From Chloranthus sessilifolius (Eukaryota > Streptophyta > Magnoliopsida > Chloranthales > Chloranthaceae): DNA of 64,000 bases. Under the pieces are notes generated by a model. The model ran no database searches, had not been told where the DNA came from, and saw only the letters and a list, made by a program, of their open reading frames with translations. The stretch spans positions 50,956,185-51,020,184 of the forward strand of contig CM037598.1 of NCBI GenBank assembly GCA_021018995.1, given 5' to 3'. The translations under genes were made by a program, and so were the position numbers. Shown in pieces: positions 10,403 through 20,652 of this stretch. The first letter of the stretch is position 1, and the number at the start of each line of letters is the position of its first letter.

Positions 10403-11608
10403 TTAGGGAGGTTCTTGATGATAGATGGGCAGCACAGGCTCCTGGGTATTTTCAATGCATGGTTTGAGCCTCTGACCATTTACTTTCAAGATTCTTCCAT
10501 TGCTTGGGTCTAAAATGTCAATGAAGAATTTGCATGAATGACAGTATATGGCCCTTCTCATCTGGATCTCAGCTTTCCAGGAAAAAACTTAAGTTTTGAG
10601 TTAAATAGCCATACCTTAGAGCCAGCTGTGAACTCTTTTCTCAACAAATTTTTATCATGGAAGGCTTTAACTTTCTCTTTGTAAGATCTTGAATTGGTGT
10701 ATGCATCCATTCTCAGCTCCTCCAACTCAGCAAGTTGCAGTTTCCTGTGATTACCAGCAGTAGTCAGATCCATGTTCAATGTTTTAATAGCCCAAAAGGC
10801 TTTATATTCTAACTCCACTGGTAAATGACATGCTTTGCCATAGACCAACCTGAATGGGGACATGCCAATTGGGGTTTTATAGGCTGTCCTATATGCCCAC
10901 AATGCATCATTAAACAAGGACCAATCCTTCTCGCCTTCTTCACAGTCTTTTCCAGTATATGTTTGATTTCTCTATTGGAAATCTCCACTTGTCCACTGGT
11001 TTGTGGATGATATGGAGTAACTACTCTATGAGTCACAGAGTATTTTTTCAATAAAGCTTCAAAATGTTTATTACAAAAATGGCTTCCCCCATCACTGATA
11101 ATAGCTCTGGGAAAACCAAACCTGAAAAAAATGTGATCCTTTAAAAATTTCAGAACCACTCTATGATCATTGGTTTTAGTGGTTGTGGCTTCAACCCATT
11201 TGGATACATAATCCATAGCTACTAAAATGAAATTACACCCATTGGAAGGAGGAAAGGGACCCATGAAGTCTAACCCCCAAATATCAAACAATTCAACTAC
11301 CAAAATGGGCTGCAAAGGCATTGAGTTTCTCTTGGAAATGCTGCCCAATTTCTGGCGATTCGCAAGACAAGGTCTTTAACATCTTTGAAAAGTGTAGGCC
11401 AATAAAATTGACACTGCAAAACCTTTGCAGCAGTTTTGTTTCCACTAAAATGGCCTCCACAGGCCTGTTCATGACACATAGAAAGTATGCTATGAAATTC
11501 TTCTTCAGGGACACATCTTCTTATTATTTGGTCTGCACAAATCTTAAACAGATAAGGATCTTCCCAAATAAAATGTTTAACTTTTGAGAAGAAAAGATCT
11601 TTATCCAT
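10403..11608 (-). pseudogene. Element B integrase
   Basis: Inserts the cDNA into the host genome. The N-terminal zinc-binding region contains MCHEQACGGHFSG, but a small deletion near 11355 removes the first Cys of the CxxC and shifts the frame. The core (10809-11348) keeps Asp in WGLDFMGPF, Asp in IISDGGSHF and Glu in [15 protein letters not shown]. After another frameshift the C-terminal part continues: [20 protein letters not shown], the GPY/F-type [18 protein letters not shown] and [11 protein letters not shown]. Pol ends at a TAA at 10403-10405. No chromodomain is present, as expected for Athila-type elements. Confidence 0.85.
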
Positions 11609-11614
11609 TTTATT

Positions 11615-12350
11615 CTAATGTTGAGGAATTCTTCCAGTAGCCAAAAAGTTGACTATGTTTGGAAACCAAGGGGTGTGTATACTAATAGCAAAAAGTTGCT
11701 CATCAGGGAAAGATTCATTGATAGGCAACCTATCAATCTCAGTAGTTAAAATTCTAGACAGGTGATCAGCCACCACATTCTCCACACCCTTTTTATCTTT
11801 GATCTGTAAATCAAATTCCTGTAATAGGAGGATCCACCTGATTAATCTCGGTTTGGTGTCCTTCTTAGACAGAAGGTATTTCAAGGCAGAGTGGTCAGTG
11901 AACACCACTATTTGTGAACCCAAGACATATGACCTGAATTTCTCTAAAGCAAAAACAATTGCCAGCAGCTCCTTCTCAGTTGTTGTGTAATTGAGTTGTG
12001 CATCAATCATTGATCTCTGGCATAAGCTATGACATGAGGCAGCTTATCCTTTTCTCCGCCCAAGGGCAGCTCCCAAAAGCATAATCGATGCATCACACAT
12101 CGATTCAAAAGCGGATGAATAATCTAGACTGTAATATTGGAGCGAAATCAAACAATTTTTAAGAATTCAAATGCCTTCATGCATTCATTGTTAAAAACAA
12201 AGGGACATCTTGGTACAATAAATGACAAAGAGGCTTGGTTATTTTACTGAAGTCCTTAATGAACCTTCTGTAAAATCCAAAGATGTCCCAAAAACTTCTG
12301 CTTATGCTTTGGGAGGTGGTAAATGCGCAATTAAATCAATTTTGCTCTGC
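11615..12350 (-). pseudogene. Element B RNase H domain
   Basis: Degrades template RNA during reverse transcription. The clean part (11615-12010) has [33 protein letters not shown] and KKGVENVVADHLSR. The N-terminal part (about 12010-12350) is frameshifted. A TGG to TAG stop near 11613 separates it from the integrase, which is in the same frame. Confidence 0.85.
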
Positions 12351-12354
12351 TACC

Positions 12355-13571
12355 TCAATGCCCTTGTGGAGACAACATGGCCAAGGACAATGCCACAGGT
12401 GACCATGAAATGGCTCTTCTCCTCAAAACTAGATTGGTTTCTTCACATCTCTGTAACACCAATTTGAGATGATGTAAACACTGGGCAAAACTGTCTCCAT
12501 AGATTGAAAAATCATCCATAAAAATCTCCATAAATTGGTCAATCATATCAGAGAAAATGGAGTGCATGCATCTTTGAAAAGTAGCAGGAGCATTACAAAG
12601 ACCAAAAGGCATTCTCCTATAGGCAAAAGTGCCAAAAGGGCAAGTGAATGCGGTCTTTTCCTGATCTTGTGGGTACCAGAAGAATCGTTGTAACCATCAA
12701 GAAAATAATAATAAGCTTTTCCTGCTAGCTTATCTAAAATCTGATCAATGAATGGGAGAGGGAAATGGTCTTTTCAAGTCATTGAATTTAATTTTTTGTA
12801 ATCAATACAGACCCTCCACCCAGTTGTTTGTCTGGTTGACATAAGCTCACTAGAATCTGAGGTTACAACAGTGATCCCAGATTTTTTAGGTACCACCTGT
12901 GTAGGTGCCACCCAAGCTGAATTTGAAATGGGGTAAATGACCCCTGCATCCAACAACTTAACAACCTCTTTCATGACCACTTCTTGCATATGAGGGTTCA
13001 ACCTCCTTTGCATTTCCCTAGAAGGCTTTGCATCTTCTTCCAAATGGATTTTATACATGCAAACAGCTGGACTGATTCCTCCCAAATCAGCAATAGTCCA
13101 GCCAATTGCCCTTCTATGTTGTTTCAAAACAATCAACAGCTCTTCCTCCTGCTCCTCTGTGAGGGAGGAAGAAATAATCGCAGGCAATGATTTATGGTCT
13201 CCTAAAAATACATATTTCAAAATTTCTGGCAACTGCTTCAGTTCTAAATCAGGTGCGCTAAGAAAAGAAGGTCGCAAAGGTACCTTAGCTATTTGTGGAA
13301 GGGGAAGAATAGCAGGTTTCCAAGAAGAGAAACTTGCTGATTGATTATGAGTTCCTTGCACAACATTTACTTCCTCAGACTTTGAGGTACAAAATGTTTC
13401 TTCCTCGGAATTTCCCCAAGCATCTTTAGAATCTGTGGTTAAATGTTCACACTGCAAAAACTGTTGTAAAGTCCCTTCCACCAGTTCATCCAATAGATCA
13501 ACATGAAAACATTCCTCAGAGCTGAATTGAGGTCGTAGTGTCGCATTATAAACATTTAATTTCACCTTCAT
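12355..13571 (-). pseudogene. Element B reverse transcriptase (two frames)
   Basis: Copies element RNA to cDNA. The N-terminal half (12774-13571) contains the linker SWKPAILPLP, SSSLTEEQEEELL, GWTIADLGGISPAVCMYKI and the RT start TGWRVCIDYKKLNSMT. After a frameshift near 12770 come FGTFAYRRMPFGLCNAPATFQRC and the catalytic block EIFMDDFSIYG (YXDD box as FMDD). The active-site aspartates are present. A further break follows ETNLVL near 12435. Confidence 0.87.
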
Positions 13572-13713
13572 ATTTCAAAGAGACTTCCATAATACGGACT
13601 GGATTGAATGCAAGCATTTCTTGTGTGAATGGTCTTCCAAAATGACAGGATGGAAGTTTTCCTTTTGTAGGTTCCATGTCCAAAACTAGAAAATCAAGGA
13701 TAGAAAAATTTAT

Positions 13714-14079
13714 CTACTCCACCAATACATCCTCAATCATCCCAATCGCTTTCTTTCGGATCATCGCTAGTTGTAACATCACATGAGTGGGTTTTAATTC
13801 TCCCAAACATAGTTTCTCATATACAGAATATGGAAGCAGGTTGACACTAGCACCCAAATCTAATAAAGCCTTTTCAATGGTATGTTCCCCAATAATCCAA
13901 GGGATGGTGGGGATTCCAGGATCTTGAAGTTTAGGAGGTGTGGTAATATACAACACCTGATTAACTCTTTCCACAACAAAGACCTTCTTGGATAACTGTA
14001 TCCTAGACTGTCTTTTGTGAGTGCAAATATCTTTCAAAAATTTTGCATATGCTGGAATTTGTTTGATTACATCAAGCAA
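13714..14079 (-). pseudogene. Element B aspartic protease
   Basis: Cleaves the Gag-Pol polyprotein. Active-site box ALLDLGASVNLLPYSVYEKL; preceding PGIPTIPWIIGEHTIEKA. It is in the same frame as gag, separated only by stops, so gag and pol form one ancestral ORF. It ends at a stop at 13714; downstream DFLVLDMEP remains before a frameshift. Confidence 0.85.
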
Positions 14080-14136
14080 AGGTAGATTTATCTTGACTTG
14101 CTAGAAAGTCTCCATCATTTCATCTATTTTTGTGTT

Positions 14137-15864
14137 TCATTTATCAGAAGGGGATACAGATTTCATGGCATGAGGAAATGGTAAATGAGGAACTTGTCCT
14201 TCATGTACAGCTTTAGAAGCATTATCAGAATCTTTTTGATTTTTTTGTTTTTCATTTTTTTTATTTTTCTGAGGTACATCAGTACCCACACTGCTAACAT
14301 TATGATGCTCCTGCTGCATATCTTTATCATTTTTCTCACTTTTTTCTTCTTCAGTACCCACTTTGTTATTTATAATTCTTCCACTTCTCAAAGTTGTGAC
14401 AGTTTTTACTTCTTCATGTGAAATAGAAGCCTCTCCAACCATGAGCTGTCCTTTGGGATTGTTCAAAGGTTGGCTGGGTAACTTTCCTTCCTCTCTTTTG
14501 GCCAAAGTATTTGAAAGCTGACCTAATGTTTCTTCAATATTCTTTATGCTCTGACTATGAAAGTTCACAGTCTGAGTTAAAGATCCTAAATTCTAGAGTG
14601 AATTTAGGACTTGATCTTCAAAAGAAGGGGGCCTGGAAGGGATTTGAACTAGAGCAAATTGTTGTACAGGTTGTTGTGGAATGGGCTGCTGAAAATTTGG
14701 CCTGGCATAAAAATTCTACTGATAAGGCTGAGTAGTTTTGAAAGGCATTTGGTTCTTTGGTTGCTGCTGCTGTTGTGATTGATAATTCCCCTGGCTCCAC
14801 CTCAAATTGGGGTGCCCTCTCCATGAATATTCATTTGACTGCATCTGTCCAAATGATTGGGCAACATGAGCTTGTTCCACCACTAGATCTGGGAACTGTG
14901 GTGTAGTGGGACATTGGTCAAGTGAATGAGTAGGGGACTGGCATATCAGACATGCCTCCTCTACTTTTGCAACCATTGGATTTTTAAGTGAGTCGATCAA
15001 TCTATCAAACTTTGTGGTTAAATTATCCATCTTTCTTTCCAACTCATTCACCTCATAAATCTTTCCTTTGGTGGTTTGCTGATTGTTCAACTTAGCAAGA
15101 TTTTCAATATCTCTTGACAAAGATTCCTGTTGAGTTGAGTTTTCACCAATTACTTCAAATAAGTCCCAAACCTCCTCAACTATTTTTTGCAAGTAAGTGC
15201 CTCCACAGGAAGCATCTACCATATTCTTGCCTTTTTGATCAATTCCTTGATAGAAGCTTTGAACAAGCTGCCATCGGGGAATTTGATGATGAGGACATTG
15301 CCTTAAAAGTTCCTTAAATCTTTCCCATGCTTCATGGAAAGTTTCAGTTGAGTTTTGTGAGAAGGAAATAATACTTTGTCTCAATTGGCTTGTTTTAGAC
15401 ATTGGGAAGTATTTGGCTAAAAATTGACACTGCAAATCATTCCAAGAAGTGATACTATTTGGTGCTAACATAGACAACCATGCTCTAGCTTTGTCCTTTA
15501 ATGAAAAAGGAAAGAGCCTAAGTTTGGTTGCCTCTGGACCAAGTCCAGCTATGTTGAATGTGGTGCAAAGAGACAAGAATTCATCCACATGTTTGTATGG
15601 ATCTTCCTTACTCAACCCATAGAAGGAAGGAAGCATTTGGATAGTCGATGATTTGTTCTCATAATTTCCTTCAACAGTAAGAAATTGAATGCAAAAGGGA
15701 GAATTATAAGCACCAAGTGCAAAGTAATCCCTCAAAAGTCGAGGTTCTTCACCCATAGTTACTGTTTCAGCAGAATTCTGTGTTGTTTGTCTGGTTCGTA
15801 ATAGCCTTTCAACTTCTAAATTCAGAGGGACAATCTCAGGGCTGAGAGTCCTCCTACCAAACAT
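14137..15864 (-). pseudogene. Element B gag
   Basis: ATG at 15864 (MFGRRTLSPEIVPLNLEVE). The first 382 codons are open to 14716, where CAG has become TAG (element E keeps CAG). Capsid-type region: FSLKDKARAWLSMLAPNSI, QFLAKYFPMSKTSQLRQ, FHEAWERFKELLRQCPHH. Zinc knuckle CLICQSPTHSLDQC fits C-x2-C-x4-H-x4-C for RNA binding. The same frame continues after two stops to 14137 with the family signature KTVTTLRSGR and a Lys/Glu-rich linker. Confidence 0.9.
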
Positions 15865-16037
15865 ACAACGCAGAACAGAGAATCAGATTATGATGACAAA
15901 CCTTGTAATTCCTTTTGAAGTAGATTCCCTTCTTCAAAACGGATATGAATAACTGCACAGATATAAACAATAGAATAGTTTAGCACTGATGTAAAAATAA
16001 AAATGAAAACTTAGGTCTATCTATTTTAAAACAAACT
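15865..16037 (-). other. Element B 5' leader
   Basis: About 170 bp between gag ATG and PBS; no gene seen. Confidence 0.6.
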
Positions 16038-16054
16038 CCCCGGCAACGGCGCCA
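16038..16054 (-). other. Primer-binding site, tRNA-Asp (B)
   Basis: Minus strand TGGCGCCGTTGCCGGGG, an exact 17-base complement of the 3' end of plant tRNA-Asp(GUC). Primes minus-strand cDNA synthesis. Six bases separate it from the LTR. Confidence 0.95.
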
Positions 16055-17048
16055 AAAACTTGTTGGTTAATCTAAGTGTGCATGATTTATTTGTGTTTTG
16101 AAAATAGAATTGCAACTGCTAAGTTATACTGAATCTGGAACATTAAAAAGAGTAAAGAAATATCAGCACAGAGAGAAGTGAATTAGCCTGCAAGATCAGG
16201 GCCAATTGTAGCAAGTTTTAAATGTAAGTGAGTAAAAGATCGTCCACAGAGAATTTGTTTAAAATGCAAGATAAACCTCCAGATCTGAGCAACCAGATCT
16301 GGCCTCTGATCCTATCTACAAAGCACATAAGATGGGAGGTTGAATTTGTCACATTAACTAAATGATAAAAGTAAAATTAAAACTAAGTGATCCAGATCTG
16401 AGTTGGGGGAATTTTGATGTAAACTTACAAAAAATGGAGAAATAATATCTAACTTTGATTTGGTCCTTGAAACAAAATGAGAATGACTGCAGATAAAATG
16501 AGAGATGATCCAATCTTCATCTGGCTACAAGCACAGATGTAAGAGAAATAAATCTAACTCAAGGATTAGATTTAGGCTTATGGCTATGGTCTGTCCACTT
16601 CAATGGCCACAGACCATCCAATAGTCTTTAATCTAAACACTTAATTCAGAATAAGAAATATCACTACAAATGCTGTGAGAGATTAGGTTACAAACACTAA
16701 TTCCCATACGGTTAATGAATCAAGGGAAATTGCATAAAAAATAGTAAATCTAAAGGAGTCTAGTGCAATAAGGAGATCAGAGGGAACCCTTAACATGAAT
16801 CCAATTGAGAATGTACGGTTTATAGCAACCTTTTCAAATTCACCATTACAATTACAGAGCACAGCTTAAACAGCTCTCAGATTTGTAGTCTTGAATACAA
16901 TTCTCTTTTGAATTACAGAGGTATCTCACAGCTCTCAATTGCAAGTAAAAGTTAGGCTATTCTGAGGTTTCGGACAAACTAGATTTGGAAATGGGGAATA
17001 GGAATGAAACTCAAAATCTGGATGCCCCAAATTGGGCAAATGGTCCAT

Positions 17049-17057
17049 CTATTTGTA
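17049..17057 (-). promoter_or_regulatory. Decayed TATA box in B 5' LTR
   Basis: Minus strand TACAAATAG where the 3' LTR (4722-4730) and both E LTRs have TATAAATAG; probably weakens the gag-pol promoter. Confidence 0.6.
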
Positions 17058-17418
17058 GTTTTCCCGAGTCTAGCTTCGGATGCGTATCGACCAATCGAAG
17101 TGCTGGATCTGTATCAACCAATGGTAGTCGAGCACAAGGATCCGGATACATTACGGCCAATCAGAATTGCTCGATCGATCTGGCATCAATTACATTATGC
17201 AATTTGAAAATCTGTTAAAGCTTCTAGAAGTTCCCACCAAGTGATTTCATCTTCGGGTGCTCACATGGGGTGGAATATGCCTTCGCTTCGTGCTTAGAAT
17301 TTTCTGGAATGTCCCTCAGTTTTTAAATGCATTGGGAGGCGTGAAAAAGATTACTGAATTATCCTTGCAAAAGCTAGGAATCTCCAGAATACCATTTCAC
17401 ATGGTTTAGGGAACTTTT

Positions 17419-17635
17419 CGCAAGGTACTGTGACTCCTGAAGCTCTTTTCACAAAGTTCAGGTTCTGTTCGCAAGGCATTCTCTTCTTTTCGAATAGGTC
17501 AATCATCCTTTCGAAGAGTTCAGGTGCTCTTCGAAAACTAAGCCTGGAGCTTTTAGTTCTTTTCACAGAGTTCATGTTCTTTTCGAAATGTTCAGATTCT
17601 TTTCGAAAAGCACTCTGTAGTGTATTTTTCTGTTC
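17419..17635 (-). promoter_or_regulatory. Family I CpG-motif array, B 5' LTR
   Basis: Same TTTTCGCAAGG, TTTTCGAATAG and TTTCGAAGAG series as in the 3' LTR, with two CpGs decayed to CA (TTTTCACAAAG, TTTTCACAGAG). Confidence 0.72.
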
Positions 17636-17910
17636 GAATTGCTCCACATTTCTTTTCTGGGTAGAGACCAGGTCTTTGCCTCTTCAGTTCAGGCATTTTG
17701 ATAGCTAGTGAGGTTGTCCCTTCTCTTTCTTCCTTTGGATCGACATGGATTATCATCCTTTTGGCACTTTTAGGCTGCTTTCATTGTTAAGCCTGTCTTT
17801 ATTGTTAGCTGTAACACAAGCACTTAAAACACTTATTTAGTTCTCTCAAGGGTCTATCAAGGCCTAGGTTAAAGGGTGGAGAATGGTATTTTCTAGTTCT
17901 CAATAGTTCC

Positions 17911-18817
17911 TTGGATGCCTCGGGGTGTGTGCATGGAGATTAGAGCATTGGAGTGCATGCCCTAGTTGCTGGAAGTTCCCAGATTGCCCCTGCAAAAGTG
18001 GGGAGAAGTTAAGATCCCGAGCCTCGCTAGGTAGCAAGGATTTCCAGGTCTTGTCGAGTCATAGAATTGGGGTCGTGGGATTAAATTGACTTGAAGGTCT
18101 TACAGTCGCGGGATTGATACTTTGGTCATCGCAGGAATGCTCTGGTCGTGGCGAGATTGAGCTTTCAATTTGAATGGCGCGGGAATTGTGTGCGTGGTTC
18201 GTTCCTTGGTGAATCTCACGGAGATCCTCGCAAAGAAGCAATGTGCATGGGCTTTTGGATCATGAGATCAGTTTCCTAAAGGTCTGTATCTCGCAGCCAC
18301 TGCGCGACAGCTACGCACAGGAATGCCTGGAGCTCTCTCTCCTAAGTGAATCGTGTGAAGATTAAAGGTGCCTTTCTTGAGCTGCGCGAGACTGCGCGAG
18401 AGCTTATGACTGAGCCTTGCGAGAACTGTGCGAAGTCTACTTTCTGGGCTCTTCTGTCATTCATCTGCGCGAGAATAGTGCGAGCTGTTGGTGTGCTACC
18501 TTCAGAAACCCACGACAACTGCACGAAGCATTCTTTCTGATTCAATTTAAACCTTGCGACATCTGTGCGAGGCTCACTTCTTGACATTTTTCTGCTTTGT
18601 TATGCCTATGTTGCAGCCAATTCTCTGTCTGGGTCCAACCTCCTTTCTTCTGAGGAACTTCTAGGGCAACAGTAGGCTTCTTGGCATGGTTAAGGCCTTA
18701 TCTGCAGCTGCTGCTTTTTACCTACAAGATGGGCTTAACACATATTTATTAAATGACTAAGGGTCTAAAAGAGAGTAAGTTAAGGGGTGAAAAGTGGTAC
18801 TTTTCGGGTCTCAACAC
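17911..18817 (-). repeat. Element C 3' LTR, segment 3
   Basis: Resumes the family II LTR after element B (TTGGATGCCTCGGGG) and ends CTCAACA at 18817 against the PPT. Contains the family II motif array. Confidence 0.92.
18004..18572 (-). promoter_or_regulatory. Family II CpG-motif array, C 3' LTR
   Basis: Repeats of TGCGCGAGA, TGTGCGAG and CTCGCAA, often in pairs one helical turn apart. CGA cytosines pair as 18387/18397 (10), 18420/18431 (11), 18470/18481 (11), 18513/18524 (11) and 18557/18568 (11). The motif differs from family I and recurs in this element's integrase-ORF2 gap. Confidence 0.75.
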
Positions 18818-18830
18818 ACCCCCAAACCTA
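18818..18830 (-). other. Element C polypurine tract
   Basis: Minus strand AGGTTTGGGGGTG, directly before the 3' LTR; identical to the E tract. Confidence 0.88.
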
Positions 18831-20439
18831 ATCTTTGTTAGTCCCTTAGCAAAGCTTTAACTAATTAAATGCCACTTTCGTAGGGATCACGAGCACATTT
18901 AGCATATGTACTAAGCCTTTTAAACCCTTAGGTGATCCCTAGTGGAGGAGTGAAGTCTCCGGAGGGTTTTCAGTAAAGATACCCACAAACTTCACCATTA
19001 GAACAATTAAGTATAGTGCAGTTAATGATAACACATATTTCAATGTATAAAGCTTCATTCCACAGCCATTCTTTAACATTTAGAGGGAACTGCAGCATTA
19101 ATGCAAGCCATTTAAAACTCAAAATTAGCATGTGTTTGCATCACCACCATTCATTTTACATTAGAAATTCAATGTGTAAAAATCAGTACCCAACTTGCCT
19201 TATATTCAAAAATTAGGTTGGATACAACCCCAATGAGGTTAAAATTCAGACCCAATTCTCAGCAGGGCTATCTCTCAACATTGACAATCTGAGGGTGTTC
19301 ACATTCAAAATAGCTCAAGAGTAGTTATAGACCCTAAATGGGCCTGCAAGCATGACCATAGGCAAAGCATTTAATTTCTGACATCCTCATGACTTTTTAC
19401 CATAGATTGGACAACTCCTCAACTCCACATGACAACTCATTTCACTTTGGATCTACAAGGTCTTTTTAAATGGGTTGTAATGTAGCTTATGGGTGAGGGA
19501 TATAAAGAATCAAGGGGTAAATTGGGAATCAGAATTAAGAAATCAGCAAGGTAAGGACTGATTCATGACTTCACAACCTTCATTTCAGCAAAACTTCATC
19601 TTACTTGATATATTCCAGAATCAAAGTGGCCAGCTTCTCCTCTTCTTTTCAATTTTCAGATGATGTTTTTCTCTAGACTTCTCTTTCTTTTTCTCTTTTT
19701 ATTTTTATTCAATATTTTTATGATTTTTATGATGAACTGCCACCCAAATACCATTGATACACTACTCTTCATAAGTTGCTTTTCTTCACCTTCCACCAAA
19801 TATTGGACCACTCTCACTGTCTTTAACTCCTTCTCCTTTACCTTCTGAATTCTCAGTGTGAGGGTGAAGTTGAATCAGGTGAAGAGGTTAAAGTGCAAGT
19901 ACTCTTGTGTTTGTTAAAGAAGAATAAGACTTTCTGAGGCTCAAAGAGTGTATACTAAAGGGTAGTTTTAAAAGGTTCGGTTTTCAGGCTCAAACTATTC
20001 AAATGATGGCCTTGGATCATTTCCTTAGTGTCATGAGTGCTGTCAATCAGTTTTGATTTGGAGGTGCCTAACTTCTAGTGAAAAGGTCTTGACTCAATCA
20101 GTCCTCAGAGCATAAATAACGCCAAAAATACTCTTCAAAAGAAAATGATGGTCCCAAATCTCACTAGGTATGGTCCTCAAATTAACCCATGGGGTGTATT
20201 TTTACCTGTTTCTCTCCTCTTAGGTTCACTAAGTATTAACTGAAAAATTTTCTGATGTTAGCTTCATGGTGGTGTCAAGATTTTAACATTTTTAGCTTCG
20301 AAAAGTCTACAAAAATATTTTAATTTTTCACAAATTTCCTCATGGCGGCAAGTTAGGTGGAAATTGACTTTATTCATCCCAGTTACACCACCATTACTGC
20401 ACTAAAATTAACTATTCTATTGGCAGACCTACCCTGCCA
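18831..20439 (-). other. Element C 3' non-coding region
   Basis: 1.6 kb between the two PPT-like tracts, no supported gene. The conserved stem-loop block is at 18870-18995; CT-rich and AT-rich low-complexity sequence is at 19650-19740. Confidence 0.7.
18870..18995 (-). other. Conserved 3' block with two stem-loops (C)
   Basis: Same block as in B and E. Stems TAGG/CCTA around TGATC (18929-18941) and GGAG/CTCC around TGAAGT (18947-18960) are kept, although this family is well diverged elsewhere. Confidence 0.65.
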
Positions 20440-20452
20440 CACCCCCAAACCA
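20440..20452 (-). other. Second, internal PPT-like tract (C)
   Basis: Minus strand TGGTTTGGGGGTG, followed by TGGCAGG; follows the ORF2 3' end by about 200 bp. Confidence 0.65.
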
Positions 20453-20652
20453 TGAGGAGCAGTGTCCTCACTGGTTCAAAGGTAAGAAAATGCAGGGTAA
20501 AAGTCAGGAATAAAAAGGTAAACATACACAGATCAAATACAGAAAGCAAAATACAAAAAGAAATTCTATTAATTTAGAAGGAAATGTACAACTGTAATTG
20601 AAATGACAAGAAAAAAAGTGGAAAGGAAAGAAAAGCCTCAGTACAATCTATT

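Larger units (their letters stand above)
3730..17905 (-). mobile_element. Element B: full-length family I Athila-like element
   Basis: 14,176 bp with two LTRs (3730-5590 and 16061-17905), an exact tRNA-Asp PBS, PPT, gag-pol and ORF2 on the minus strand, and perfect 5-bp target duplications. The two LTRs are very similar (three differences in the first 120 bases), so the insertion is fairly young. Gag to protease is one frame interrupted only by stop codons; later parts of pol have frameshifts. The RT motif FMDD and the integrase Asp, Asp, Glu are present. It inserted into the 3' LTR of element C. Confidence 0.95.
16061..17905 (-). repeat. Element B 5' LTR
   Basis: 1845 bp. The outer end reads TATTGAGAAC on the minus strand instead of TGTTGAGAAC, a one-base change in the terminal inverted sequence. 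The TATA box at 17049-17057 is altered to TACAAATAG. Motif array at 17419-17635. Confidence 0.95.
3725..17910. repeat. Target duplication GTTCC around element B
   Basis: GTTCC at 3725-3729 and 17906-17910 flank element B. Joining them rebuilds the uninterrupted LTR sequence seen near 46546 (ctGTTCCTTGGATGCC). Confidence 0.93.

Noticed and set aside
14590-14600. A programmed gag stop shared by B (TAG) and E (TGA) at the same codon
   Set aside because: The two stops differ, both can arise from TGG by single G-to-A changes, and C and F have CAG/CAA there; decay is simpler than programmed read-through.
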